DNA from: Cinclus cinclus
Taxonomy: Eukaryota > Chordata > Aves > Passeriformes > Cinclidae
Reading direction: 5' to 3'
Length of the DNA: 64,000 nucleotides
Assembly: GCF_963662255.1 (NCBI RefSeq)
Contig: NC_085067.1
Location: 8,453,148-8,517,147, forward strand
Shown: positions 25,053-36,579 of the stretch, in pieces
How the letters are laid out: each line of letters starts with the position of its first letter
Numbering within the stretch: the stretch's first letter is position 1
Program-made: the position numbers and the translations under genes
The notes under the pieces: generated by a model
Told to the model about the DNA's origin: nothing
Seen by the model: the letters and a program-made list of their open reading frames with translations, nothing else
Database searches by the model: none

Positions 25053-25720
25053 ATGGGGTGGGGTCCTGAACAACGAGAAGTTTTTAAAAAAATTGAACAT
25101 GTTCAGGCAGTAGCCCTTGGGCCAGTCAGGACAGGACAGGATTCCAAGAATGTGCTCTACACCACAGCTGGGGAGAATGGTCCTTCCTGGAACCTCTGGC
25201 AGGAGATTCTCTCTGGGGAGACTCGAGACCAACCCCTGGGGTTCTGGACTTGGGAACATGAAGTACCTGAGGCCAGCTACACCCAACTGAAAAAGAGACA
25301 CTGCCCGCTTATGAAGGGGACTTGAGCTGCTTCACAGCTGCTTTTGGCACCCCAGCTAGCAGTGCTGGGCTGTATGGTCAAAGGGAAAGTCCCTGCAACA
25401 CACACTGAAGCTACATGGACTTAGAGGAGAGCACTGATTATACAGCGAGCTTGAACAGGAAATCCCAGTTGCCCTGGGATCTTGGGAGTCATCATGAACT
25501 GGCCTGATGGCAAAAATTTTCAACCATCATCATCCTTCGAGACTAGAAAGTGACATGTGCTGAGGAGGCCCAACCATACAACCAGAAAATGAAGAGTGGT
25601 ATCATATCCTCTCTTTACTGATGGCTCTTGTCATGCTGTAGGGATCCACTGCAAATGGAAAGTTGCTGTGTGGATTCCTGTGTGGTCAGTGGTAGAAGCT
25701 GTGTGGTTCAGTCTCAGCAG
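25053..25720 (+). pseudogene. pol: Broken ERVL pol (end of RT and start of RNase H)
   Basis: A degenerate retroviral pol segment. One + frame carries a stretch matching the reverse-transcriptase to RNase H connection of ERVL elements (the PSWNLWQEIL region, about 25167-25205). Farther on is FTDGSC at 25614-25631, the start of RNase H, in which the Asp is the first catalytic metal-binding residue. The same frame holds stop codons at 25323-25325, 25422-25424, 25452-25454 and 25551-25553, plus a pair of compensating frameshifts between about 25553 and 25600. The polymerase active-site half, integrase and envelope are absent. It encodes no functional enzyme and is an old genomic relic. Confidence 0.8.
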
Positions 25721-25740
25721 GGGCACTTGTCTGGGAAGCA

Positions 25741-25763
25741 CCATTCCTAAACCACAACACCCA
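25741..25763 (+). mobile_element. LTR-end-like fragment (possible 3' LTR remnant)
   Basis: CCATTCCTAAACCACAACAC matches the last bases of the 5' LTR at 24148-24169 at about 19 of 22 positions. Its place right after the pol remnant suggests a scrap of the 3' LTR left after deletion, or a second junction copy. Sequence from here to about 26030 is not clearly retroviral. Confidence 0.4.
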
Positions 25764-28014
25764 CCAAAGCGTGGCAGTGGGTTTGCTGCTGGATGTAGGC
25801 TGGTACCCTGGGGGTTTGCTCAGTGCCATGGTGCTCAGTGTTGCTTTTTCTTCTACAAGTGCTTCTCACACCACAGTTATCAGTGCTGGGTATGGGAACA
25901 CCAGCAGTATCAGCCCATTCCTATTCATCTGCATCCTTGTTTGTGTGACATCGTCCCTACACAACAGTGTCACAGGAAGGAACACGCCATATCTACAATC
26001 TATAAGCAATATGAAATAAAACTTTCTTTTCTTCAGAAAGATGACCTGAGACTACTTTTAATAGTTGTATAATAAAGAGGCTTAGGAAAGGGTGTAGAAA
26101 TGGATGAAATATTCAAGATAATGACACAGACTTTGGTGCATTTCACATGCACTTAAGTTTGTGGTAGATTCATTTATTTAAATCTCTCTTGTAGTGACTG
26201 GTCATTCCGAATTGCAGAGACAAGAGTATCCACTGAAGATCAGTGTAATTGCAGGAAGGAGAAATTTGGTGTTATGTTTTTCTTCTCTTGAAGCTTAACT
26301 GTAGAACTCTTCTAAGGTGCACAGGGAGAGATCCATTTTCTTCATGGCATAAGGCAGTCATAAATTATATGAAATGAAGGAAGTTTTTTTTCCATCCTGT
26401 ACAGACAACCCTTTGTTATGTGTTTATTCTTCATAGAAAGCAGTTACTCATTAATTATATGCAATACAGTAGGGAATCTTATGATCAAGAAATCAAGAGT
26501 TCAACCATACTTTCTTTGAAGGATGTTTTTGCAAGGCATAGATTATCCCATGGCAAAAGTAATCCTTTGGAATAAAGAAGAGAGATGAAGGTGGTAGAGG
26601 CAGAGTAGCAGCAACTCTTTGCTTACTTTTAACTGTCTTGGGAAATTGCAATTTATACCTGGGAAGTAATTGGAAGAGGTTGAAGATTTCTGTTATAATC
26701 TGAGCTAGGGCCTGTATGTTAACAGATTGCCATGTTTAATGGGCTCCTGGTTTGCAAACTGACTCATTTCCTTTCACAGCTCTGTCCATGGAAATGCACG
26801 TGTCAGTGCAGGTCACTGCTGTCACTCTGCTTCCATTAAAACAGCCACTCTAAATAATAATGACCATTTTAGAACTAGCAGATATTTTTTTAAATTTAGC
26901 TCAATCCCTCAAGCACTACTATTCTGTGTATCCTGAACACCCCAAATCCTTTATTTTCTTCTCTAGCCTTACCTTGATAATACACATGCTGCTATGAAGG
27001 ATTTACAGTTCAGGTGCTTTAAAAACCATGACTCTTAACTAAATTAGAATACTAAATGCATTTTAATTTAACACACCACAATGAGAATAATGGGTCAGTT
27101 TTTCTAAGTTGATAATTTTTTACAAGCTCTGATAGGGTGGTACCTGGCTGGGTGACTTCTGTGCCATTAATTGTTAGATGATTGAGTTGGTTATAAAAAA
27201 CTACAAGATAAATGACTGTTGTGTTCCACCAACCTTTCCTCCAGCTTTCTGCAGGTTCCTGCTGCCTGAGTGGGAGAGAGACCACAAAGGAACACTTTTT
27301 TTACCTGCCTACATCAAGCTGAGAATGTGTGACCCTCCTGCCTCCAGCTCTTGGCTCAGCTGGTTCAGTCTTCACATCCAGTAGGTTTTCAGCCAGGAAC
27401 TGTTAGGGTTAGAGGTGACAATAGAATGTGGGATCATCAGAATATCTCACAGGCTGTTCACAGGATTGAATAGGAGAGGCAATGGTGTTATTTTTTAACA
27501 CTGTGGGGGTTTTTTTTGTAAAACACAAAACCCTTACCAGTAGCTTCTGGGCAGCTTTTCCATTTGTTTGTAATGTTCTCTCCATTGATGCTGTCCCCCA
27601 GTAATCAATAAAACTTGATTAAGGATAATAGTGAAAAGCAGCAGCCTGCAACCTCATTAGATGTAAAAATTCAGTACAGAGAGTGGTGACTAGGGTCAAA
27701 TAATTGTGACTCAAAGAACAAATATGTGGCCACAGAACAGAAGAATCCAAAGCTGCTATTGCTGTAGTTCTTTTTCCTCACTGATTTCATCCCACAAGCA
27801 GAAGCTGTGTCTTCTGTGAGCTGGCCATGGAATTACAGCAGGACAGGAGGATAAACCCTGCATGAATAAGTGTCTTTTTAAAAGATCAAAGAAATGGGTT
27901 GGTTTAGAATGATAGAGAAAACAAAACAAAAAAAAAACCCAGAAAATTTTGGTTTTAAGACCCAATAAATGGTTCGTCTAAAATCAAATATTTAAAACTA
28001 CTCAAGACAAAAAT
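25764..28014. other. Non-coding DNA, no gene seen
   Basis: The first ~270 bases may still derive from the neighbouring ERV: a GCTCAGTGTTGCTT segment near 25829 echoes one at 24283. The rest is unique AT-rich sequence without recognisable exons. Confidence 0.45.
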
Positions 28015-28067
28015 TCCCTTCCCCCTTCCCCTTCCCCCTTCGCCCTTCCCCTTCCCCCTTCCCCCTT
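28015..28067. repeat. C-rich CCCCTT/CCCCCTT tract
   Basis: A 53-bp imperfect array of CCCTT, CCCCTT and CCCCCTT units with one CG interruption. The minus strand has more than four G-runs of three to five bases separated by AA, which is a G-quadruplex pattern. The plus strand could form an i-motif. Confidence 0.9.
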
Positions 28068-31000
28068 TCTGTTTTTATCTCTTATCTGTTTTCTCTTTCT
28101 TCTTCTAAATTATTCTTCTCAGAGTCTGAGCAACTTAAAATTGGATGTGTTGGAGTTTGCTAAATTGAATAGTCTTAGAGTTTGCTAAGTTAATGCTTTG
28201 TGAAATGCTTTATGATGATTGAGCTTTGCTTTAAAATTTGCTGAAGTTCTCTGATTTTTTGGTTTGCCAGTAAAGATTATTTTCACCTCTTGAGGAGTAT
28301 CTAGTCACTATTTTTTCCTGTGTGTCTGACTCAGGGTACATAAAAGAATCTTAAGCCCTTTTAAGAGATTTGTTGAGTGAGATCTGGGGCCTTAGAGATG
28401 GCCAGCAGGTAAAGGTGGCTGGCTGCTGCCCTTGGCCCCAGCAGAGGTCAGGACATATCACAGTGAGATTTTCCTTGCTCACATTCTCCATTTCTCACCC
28501 TTCTCTCTCTTCAGCTGCTGAATGTTGGAGCTCAACCATTGCACAAACATTAGAGACTCGTGCTGTCTAAGGTGGTAGTGAAAGAGGTAACTCTGGCTTT
28601 CAAATCCATTGTACCATTGAGGTAATGCTCCAATTATCACATTTTGGGGGGCAAAATGCAGTGTTGAGATACAGGTACCTGGTGAATGATAACTTGCCTG
28701 CTGGTCCCTTACTGTGTCAGTGCAAACTTGGCATTGTGATTTACATTACCCAGATAATTGAGGCTGTCTCTGAAATAGCTTCTTGTTTTCTGTTCCCCTA
28801 AATGGAAAGTTAAATGCAATCCACTTTCTAGAAGCTGTTTTTAATTCTGACCATCAAGTAACATGCTCCAGTAATGAAACCTATCCCTCTAGTTAAAGTC
28901 CTTTGTGTAATTTATAACCCCTCTTTTCTTTCCTCATCAATTCCCACCCTGCTTTCTCGGGAGGTGAAGTGCACTTCAGCCACTGGCAGGAGACTCCCAC
29001 ACCGTGTGTGTGACAGCTGTGAGATAATACCTGAGCTGCTGGTGCTGAGGGCACTCAGCTGCCAGCACTGTGCACAGTGGGGTCCTCACCTTGGCCAACA
29101 AGGGGCTGTTTTCTTCCAGGCAGTACAGTTTTGGTGTGTACTGTTTTCCAAAGGACTGACTCGGGAGAGGAGGAGCTAAAGAGTTTCCTTTTCCTCTATT
29201 TATTTGTGAGTTCCTGACAAGAATGCTTCTTTGAAGTGTCTTTAAGATGCTGTAGGGCAACTATAGTTCTCATTTAAAAATATATTTTGAATCACAAAAA
29301 ATTTTAGATATGTGTGTATTCATGACAGAACATAGCAGAACTCCACTGCTGACACACAGAAAGTCAGCTTCATCAAGTTGCACCAGAATTGCCATTTCCC
29401 TTCAGTCCTGTGGTTGGGGACCTTTTGGATTAAATTCATTAGTTCATGGTCGTTTTCAGATGTAACATAAGCCTCCAAAGGCATCTTAAGCTTCTCTTTT
29501 TTATTAAAATTAAATCTTCCCTTGGCATTTCTCTAGGCACTTCTCCACTCACAAATAAAAAGGACATTGCTGAAGGATATTCTGCTGCACACTTAAATGC
29601 CAGCAATCCAATTAAAGAAATGTTTAACCTTTTGTAAATAAAGCTATGGCTTGTACTGGCTTTTGGCTAAAGGAAAAAAAAAATAACTAATTTATTATTA
29701 AGCTTCTTGCCCAAGACTGATGTATGTATTCATGATAAAGTTTATAGCATTATAAGGCCAGAATACTATTAATATTATTCTGTCCTAGAAGGTCAGATGG
29801 CTGCAGATTCTAACACTCTGCTCTGGAGTCAGCTCAGCTCAGTGATATCCTTCTTCAAAGCCACCTTGGAATCTTGCACAGTCTCTAGACACAGAAGTCC
29901 TGATCCAGATGTTAGACATGTCACAACAGTTCCTTATATTTATCTTTTTTTGCACATTATCTTTGTTAAAATGAGCATTGGTTTCCCATTGCAAACAATT
30001 CATGTGGATTTTGATAGGGAAGTGCTCAAACTCTGATGTACATTGTTCTAAGCCTTAGTCTAATAGCATTTTTAAAGCTAAAAATTTGATTCGATATCTG
30101 GATGCTGACTTTGTACCATTTCTAAACAGCTTAACCCGTGTAGAAGACAATGTTATTATTTATCTTCATTGCCTCTTTTGCTGCTACTCAGACACTTGAT
30201 CTGTTGGGATGTTTTTGCCAAGAAGATTTGGCAGAGACAACAGACTAGGCCTAGTAGCAAAACTGATAGGAGCTTACACTGGGAATGGAGAGGAATGGGA
30301 AAATTAATTTCCCTGCTTTTCAGCATCCTGAAACCATAGTGCTTTTCTGTGAGGGTAGGGAAGCCCATGAAATATTTCTGGTGGTGCACTTGCACTAAGA
30401 AAAGATAACCAAGTAGAAACTGGGTCTTTTACTAGGCTGGCTGCTGTGCTTAAGGCATGGAAGCATGCTGAATTTGAATCAGAAGCAGCACATTTCCAAG
30501 AAAGATATAACTGGAGAGCAACCACACAGTGAGGATTTCGAGTTTTCTGCTTCTGTTTCAGATCTGAAAAGAAAAGTCTTTGTGCCCAAAAGCTTGTATA
30601 AGTATTGCAGCAGTAAGAATAGGGTTATTCTTTATATGGCCTCTATATACCAAGAAAAGTTAAGCCAGGGTTCACATATTTCTTACTTTCCTGCTTCCCA
30701 AATATTTGATAAAATAAAACTCCTTAGCACCAGTGTAGCACTAATAAGCAGGCATTTTTTATTTGGCACCGTATGTATGAGATGATATTTCCTCTGAAAT
30801 ATCTTGATACTGAGTACAGACAAGACTTGTGTTTATATGCTGTAGTTTGCATACATATTAATTGTTTTTCCCAGAAGAAACATAGATATGATAATCCTTT
30901 CCCCAAAGTCATCAGCATATTTCCCCTCCCACTGGCACAGATCTTTTGTTGTCCCAGGGGTCCCTTTGGAGGTCTTTGGTGGCTGCTGACCACAGAGTTA

Positions 31001-31340
31001 TACCTGACTGCCTGATGAACTCAGTGCTGCCTTCCAAATGTAGAGGAGAGTTGGCATAACTGGTGTGATTGATTAATTTGATCAATGAATTAGGGCTTTT
31101 TGTTCCCTTCTTGGCTAATGTTAGTTGTCATTTGATTGTATGGCTAGTGAGCTAGCTAGTCACAATCTAGTGAGTTTGAAAAATTGTCCTTGTCTTTTCC
31201 TGACCAGCTAATAGTTCACCTGGCAATACTTCACCCCTTTGAGGCTTGTGTAGCTTGTTTTCCCTTCTAGCTTTCTTAAGCCTCACTTTGCTTCTTTACT
31301 AACTTTGAAAAAAATGTTAGGTCAAACTTCAGGCAGAACT
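28068..31340. other. Non-coding DNA, no gene seen
   Basis: Unique sequence. A good acceptor (CTTCTCTCTCTTCAG, ending at 28515) is followed by an 18-codon open stretch to a stop, but no donor or recognisable protein accompanies it. Other frames are short. Confidence 0.5.
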
Positions 31341-31520
31341 GAATCACAGAACCACAGAATCATAGTATGGTTTGGGTTGGAAGGAACCTCAAAAACAATC
31401 TTGTTTCTACCCTCTGCCATGGGCAGAGAGACCTTCCATTAGACCAGGATGCTCAGAACTCCATCCATCCTTGGCCTTGAACTCCTCCAGGGACAAGGCA
31501 TTCACAAATTCTCTGTCTTG
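31341..31520 (-). mobile_element. CR1 LINE, 5'-truncated 3' end
   Basis: Begins GAATCACAGAACCACAGAAT, then GGTTTGGGTTGGAAGGAACC, the reverse complement of the CR1 3' terminus and its terminal short repeats. The homology continues through CCTTGGCCTTGAACTCCTCC and fades by about 31520. Orientation is minus. The GTTGGA-type stretch is more diverged than a young copy, and no coding part is retained. Confidence 0.88.
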
Positions 31521-32159
31521 TAAATTATTGCAGGATGTATGTTTTGTGCTGTCATGCAGGTTAGGGAATCTGGCTGGGTTTTACAACGTTCCACTTTTTT
31601 TACACAGAGTGCACAATGGAGAACAGTTCTGCCTTTGCATGATCTTCTCTATTATTATTTTTTTTAACCAAACGGACAGCTTCTTTCTCTTCTATCCAGT
31701 TTCTTGAAAGAACAACAGTGCAGGAGGATTCAGGAAGAGCATCTCAGGGTTGAGTCCTTTTTTCAAAGGAAAATGATATGTCCTTTAATTTTCTGAGTGC
31801 CATGAGTCCCAAAGGACAGTTTTGATGGTGGCATGACATTGTCATTGCTGGCTCCAGGCCTGGTGAATCCCTGCTGCTCTGGAAATTCCCCTGTGCTTGT
31901 CTCACACTCGCCCCAGCGTGCTGCAGGCTGGGCTCCTCAGCACCTGGGGTTGGGGACAACACAGAACTCCATGTCTGCACGTCTGCTGCACTTGTGCTTT
32001 GTCAGCTGGTTTATTCTTCTCTTTGTATTGCTCCTGCTTGCGACTTGGCATCGTGTCTGGGAGCCGGGTTTTGATTTTTGATTGCTTTTTTAAAATGTTG
32101 CTATCAAGGCAGACATATTTTCTTTTCCTTGTGCACTATAGAAAAACCTAAAGCTTCTT

Positions 32160-32360
32160 AAAAAAATTTAAAGCAATTAAGCTTTTTGAAACTGCATAAT
32201 TGAAGAACTCTGAAATAATTGGCTTATTATAGTGCACCCATAAAAATGAATTTGCATTTCATTTATGAACTATTAGATTCCTTATTTCATGCAACTGATT
32301 GTTCTTAATGTGACTTGCATATAATTTAACATTCTTTACTCATACATTTTGTAGCTAAAA
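32160..32360. promoter_or_regulatory. Possible conserved non-coding element
   Basis: AT-rich, non-repetitive block containing GAATTTGCATTTCA, which holds an octamer-like ATTTGCAT, near 32251, plus repeated ATAATT and TTAAT cores. No open frame or transposon signature. Called on composition only. Confidence 0.22.
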
Positions 32361-32608
32361 ATGGGGGAGGGAAGTTCATCCCAAAACTGTGGCACCAGAA
32401 TGTAGATTGTGGAGCAGCCACAGACCGATCCCGCATGGGGTGCTCTCAGTTTGTCTCTCTATTTCCCTCACAGTCCTGTGCTGAGGTAAAGAAGCCCCAG
32501 ATCAGCCAACTGATTTTTTTCCTGGCCTCTTTCCCCCCAGCAGGGCCTGGCCATGCTGCAGCAAGAGCCAGGATTGCAAATGACAAACCTGAGCTGCAGG
32601 TACCCAAG

Positions 32609-32676
32609 CGATTTCCCAGCGCCCGCGCACATTCCACACAGCGCTGTCAGAGCCTTCACTGTGACAGCCACCCCGG
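32609..32676. other. Short CpG cluster
   Basis: Six CpG dinucleotides in about 70 bases (AAGCGATT, CAGCGCCCGCGCAC, CAGCGCTG, CCCGGCC), against near-absence of CpG in most of the window. It is far too short to be a CpG island and has no adjoining first-exon-like sequence. It might be a small unmethylated regulatory site or a chance GC-rich spot. Confidence 0.35.
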
Positions 32677-33912
32677 CCCAAGGTGACAGGGACATTGCTG
32701 TGCAGATGTGCCCCTGACAAAGTGCAGCACAGGCATGATGCTGGGATCCCCTCTGAAGTCCCCACCTCAGCACTGGCCGGGGGCTCTTGCCCAGAGCTCC
32801 CCAGTGCTGCCCCTGGTCCATCTGCTGTTGGTGCTGGTGACAGCAGTGGCAGAGCTCAACCTCGGTGTGCTCTCACCTGAGCTCACCTGCGTGGCAGAGG
32901 GCTGCAGGTGTTGGCAGGGAAGTGATGCTGATGGTCAGAGCCTTTGGATGTGTGTGAGGATGGCTGAGCAAACACTTCCCAGCCGCTGGGCTGGGAAATC
33001 CTCATTTTCCAAATGCTGGAAACTCCCCCTGTATTCCTACCAGAGCATTCCATGACCTCAGAAACACCAAGCACTGCCTGCAGTGTGCTTCCAGCAGCAT
33101 TCCCTCTGTCTGAGCATGGCTTTAGGTGCTCACAAAGCCCAGGCTTGGTATCCATGACTCCACTTTGACTCGGAGGAGGGGCAAAACGGTAAGAACAGAA
33201 ATGAAACAAAATGTGGGGATCACCTTGTGGAAAAGGATTCCTGGTGAGTGAGCGTAGAAATAATATCATAGGGTTGAAGGGAAAGCAGCAAGCAGGCACC
33301 TTGATTGAAATTCTGAAAAATTTTTGAACAGCAATTTCAGAATACTTTATTTACTGTAGTGAGTGGAAAAATAAATCACAAGTTCATTTCAATAGATACA
33401 AAAAATACCGTGGTCTTCATAAGAGATGTTAGTCTCTCTTTGGGCACAGGCAATTTTGATGCCAAGTACTCAGCAGGAGCAAGTGTAGTGAGCCCTGGGT
33501 CATGGGTTGGAGTATCAGTGGTTCCCAAGGTACCATGATACTCCTGTAGGCATTTTGTCAGAAAGCACATGGAGAACTGAGATTTCCATCGATCTTCCAT
33601 TTGGCTGATGGATCATGTGGTTTAATCCAGTGCCTGATCCTACTGCTTTTTTCAGGGTAGCAAGTGAGTGGGACACCAGGTAAGGTAAGGAGAAGAAATT
33701 AAGGACCAAAAATTGCACAAAGAAATTATGATCCTTCAGACAAAATATAATATGTACAATTCTATTCTGTTCTAGGAGAAACTAGTGGTGATGACAGCAG
33801 CAGCATCAGAGAAGTACTGACATGCTTTGTGTTTCACCTGCCTTTCTTCTGGATTGTCAATCTTCTCTGAATCTCTGTTCAGCAGCACAGTAAATACAGC
33901 CAGAAACACATG

Positions 33913-33918
33913 AGCCAC
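33913..33918. repeat. Left target-site duplication (AGCCAC)
   Basis: AGCCAC directly abuts the TG start of the LTR and is repeated exactly at 34541-34546 on the other side. Six base pairs is the duplication length typical of class II (ERVK/alpharetrovirus-like) integrases. Confidence 0.85.
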
Positions 33919-34059
33919 TGTCGGGGTTTTTGTTTTTCAATACTTATGGCGTGAGACTCGAGGGCAGTCTCCCCGACCAACCTCTAAAGGTCCCCTGATA
34001 TCAGGGCTAAGGTGGCGAAATGAGGAACGGGTCCACACCACAACTCTGCAACTAAAGAC

Positions 34060-34065
34060 TTTAAT
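34060..34065 (-). terminator. LTR polyadenylation signal (ATTAAA)
   Basis: ATTAAA on the minus strand in the R-region position of the solo LTR, downstream of its TATA box. It could act as a cryptic poly(A) site for minus-strand transcripts. Confidence 0.6.
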
Positions 34066-34156
34066 AATCATAAAAGAAAATGCGGACGAGGCCCAAAACA
34101 CCTGTACACACTGTAAGAGCTAAGGGTAGAAGACAAGGGTGAGGGAAAATCCAGGG

Positions 34157-34165
34157 TATTTATAG
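34157..34165 (-). promoter_or_regulatory. LTR TATA box
   Basis: CTATAAATA on the minus strand, within the solo LTR and about 95 bases upstream of its polyadenylation signal, the spacing expected for an LTR promoter. If active, transcription would run toward lower coordinates. Confidence 0.7.
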
Positions 34166-34540
34166 GGGATGATGAGAGGTGGGTCCAGGGTGAGAATCCA
34201 GTGGGTAAAGGGAAAAGTGGAGCAAGGGAGGAGTAATATGGGGCAGTAACCAGTAAGGTAGGATGGGTGGAACAATGCGGTGAACATAAACCAGTGGGGG
34301 TACAAGGATACAAGAACTTTCCAGAACTGGGAGGAGAAAAGGGATGACATAACTGGGAATAGAGGCAATCAATGGGAAATGAGGGTTAGAAAGCTTTACC
34401 ATGAACAGTTTTAAAACCTTTGACAACTTTCTTAGGAACTGTTATAAACTTAAACAAATGCCCTCCAAGGTCTGGGGCCAAGGGGCAACACACCAAAAAC
34501 ACTGGTCTGGCTTCGGATGTCAGCCAGCTCGATTCCCACA

Positions 34541-34546
34541 AGCCAC
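34541..34546. repeat. Right target-site duplication (AGCCAC)
   Basis: Exact copy of 33913-33918 immediately after the LTR's CA end. Together they fix both element boundaries. Confidence 0.85.
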
Positions 34547-35408
34547 GAACACCAGGGAGGCAGAAATCACCCCTGCAGTCTTCTAATCCTTCCCTTACAG
34601 CAGTTTTGAAGAGATTAAATGTGGGTACAGATATGAGGATGCACTGCACCTTCCAGAGCTCCCATTTTATGTAGGGAAATGATTCCCCTTATATATCAGA
34701 GCAGGTCTGAGTGTGTCCATGCCAGTGCAGGGCATCTCTGGGCTGCCAGAAGCTGTGAGAGGAGCGATTACTGCCAGCCTGAGTCCAGCCTGACTTTGGG
34801 GCTGGAGCTGCTGCAGTACACGGTGCAGCAGAGAAGGTTCTGCATCCCCCAGGAGCCAGGCCGGTCCCCTGGAGCTGCTACCTGAGCCTATTTCTGCCCC
34901 TTCATCTTCTCACTGGCTGGCCTTGTGGTCCTGTGCTGGTCAGAGGTGCTTCTACACCTCGGGGCCCATGAAAGGTTGTGGTAAGGTTTTGGAGTTCATG
35001 GGTTAAGCAGAGCTGATCTGTGAGCTTTGCCAAGGCAGGTGCTCTGCTGCCCTGGCCTTTGAAGGATAAAAGTGTTATCCAGACAAATCCATGCTGCTTT
35101 TCAAAGCAGCAGCTCTGTGTGCAGCACAGCTGGGGTCTGGGAGCAGGGCTGCTGCCAGGGCAGGGAAGAGCAGCCTGCTCTTTTCTTTGGGAGGAAAGGT
35201 GGAAATACATTTTTCAAAGCAGTTAGTTGTTTTGTAAATGTCTGGTTTTAATGCCCAAATAAATGTGTTTTCAGTTGGTTTCCACCTCAGAAGGTAGATT
35301 CTAGGTGCAATTTAAAAGATTCCTTTCAACTTTCACTAGCTGGCAATCAAAAGTGCCCATGATCCCGGATCAAACATTCTAATTCTCTCCTTCTATGTCA
35401 ACTTACAG

Positions 35409-35444
35409 TTTTGAAGGAAGAAGAAGTCAATGTGGAGTCGAGCT
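35409..35444 (+). CDS. Candidate 36-nt microexon
   Basis: The acceptor has a good pyrimidine tract and branch-like CTAAT (CTAATTCTCTCCTTCTATG, then CAACTTACAG ending 35408). Thirty-six bases later AGCT is followed by GTAAGA. Two frames are open; one reads LKEEEVNVESS, an acidic, charged peptide typical of many microexons. Length 36 preserves frame, and a CpG is retained in GTCGAG. No parent gene is recognised and transcription is unproven. Confidence 0.22.
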
Positions 35445-36579
35445 GTAAGATCTACTCCCTCCCTCCCCCTTCTATTTTTGGTGCATGTGCTTTGCTCATG
35501 GTTTGCAAACACTGCTGTTTGTTTTTTAAAGCACACATTGAAAGGACACACAGTGATTACCAATTAACTAAATTAAAAGGGTAAAAGCTGGAGATAGTAG
35601 AGGGAAGTTCATATACCTGTCACCATGTTCATTACTCAGCACTGTGTGTGCTTTTCACTGCTCCAGATCACATCCAGACACAATGCTGATTATCTGTGCA
35701 GGAGGTCGCTTCTGCATGCTGAAGGAAAACATTGCTATGTCTTGCTAATTTGATTTTAATATCTGTACCATGCCATTCTTTGGCCTAAAAAATAGCTTGC
35801 TTTTTACTAATATAATTGTCTAATTAAAACATCTTCTGTAGGAGATGGGGAGATAACCCACAGTCCTTATGGGACTTGGAACATACTAAAGTAAACAGAC
35901 GACAGTTCCTGATCCAACAGGAGCTCATTTAGAGCACAAAGAAAGGAATATAGTCATTGCAATTTTCTTAATAAGTTTTTCGAGGTGGTTTAGCATCCAG
36001 TCTTTGGAATGGAGATGGAGACACTGAAACTTAGAAGATGCAACCCTGTAGGACTTCCGTGGCAATATGGAACAGGTAATTAACAATCCACTCTGTAAGT
36101 TTGCACTATCTTGTGCTTTGTGTTTTACATTTCCCTGCTTGTGGCCAGTTATGAAGATGTAAAGGAACAGAAAAAAGTTGTACCAAAACAGTCTCCCTTG
36201 GTCCCAGTAACTAAAACATTTTAGGTTTTGCTACCTGATCATACAGGTTTGGTATTTCCTTCTTGCCTGCTACCACTTACCACCTGGAGCGAGTCCCTGG
36301 GAGGGAATTAACCCCGGCTAGAGCCACTGATTTCCTGTCTCCCACTGCTTAGAGATGATAAAGGGTAGGCAGGTGAGGAAGGGACAAGTGCTACCTCTGC
36401 CATAATGGTGAAGATGGAGCAGTAACTTTCAGTAAACAGATCACCTTCCTGTCCTGGATCCCAGCTCCAACAGTCACAGCCTCCTTCTCCCAGGATGCTC
36501 ATTGGATTCCATCTTCATACAGTATCCTTCAGGAAGAATTTGAGAAGTCCTATCCTAGACAATCAATTGAGCCTGGAAA
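35445..36579. other. Non-coding DNA, no gene seen
   Basis: AT-rich unique sequence. The part at 35740-35850 also has homeodomain-type cores (GCTAATTTGATTTTAAT, GTCTAATTAAAACA) and may be constrained. No exon recognised. Confidence 0.45.

Larger units (their letters stand above)
33919..34540 (-). mobile_element. Intact solo LTR, ERVK-like, 622 bp
   Basis: On the plus strand it starts TGTCGGGGTT and ends GATTCCCACA, so on the minus strand it runs TGTGGGAATC to AACCCCGACA with imperfect terminal inverted repeats. A perfect 6-bp duplication (AGCCAC) flanks it. Reading on the minus strand, U3 holds a TATA box, CTATAAATA, at 34165-34157. An ATTAAA polyadenylation signal at 34065-34060 lies about 95 bases downstream, leaving about 140 bp to the LTR end. 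There are about eleven CpG sites in 622 bp, far above the surrounding DNA, which suggests a recent insertion. No gag, pol or env is present on either side, so it is a solo LTR from recombination between two LTRs. Short open frames inside it are incidental. Confidence 0.9.

Noticed and set aside
25764..26072. Retroviral envelope fragment
   Set aside because: Short Ser/Thr-rich frames follow the pol relic, but no envelope motif or transmembrane pattern is visible.
28516..28570. Terminal exon after CTTCTCTCTCTTCAG
   Set aside because: Only 18 open codons before a stop, which is expected by chance after a strong acceptor.
33376..33718. Minus-strand last exon or processed pseudogene beside the solo LTR
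   Set aside because: Two overlapping minus frames look partly protein-like and an AATAAA lies nearby, but no acceptor, domain or consistent single frame was found.
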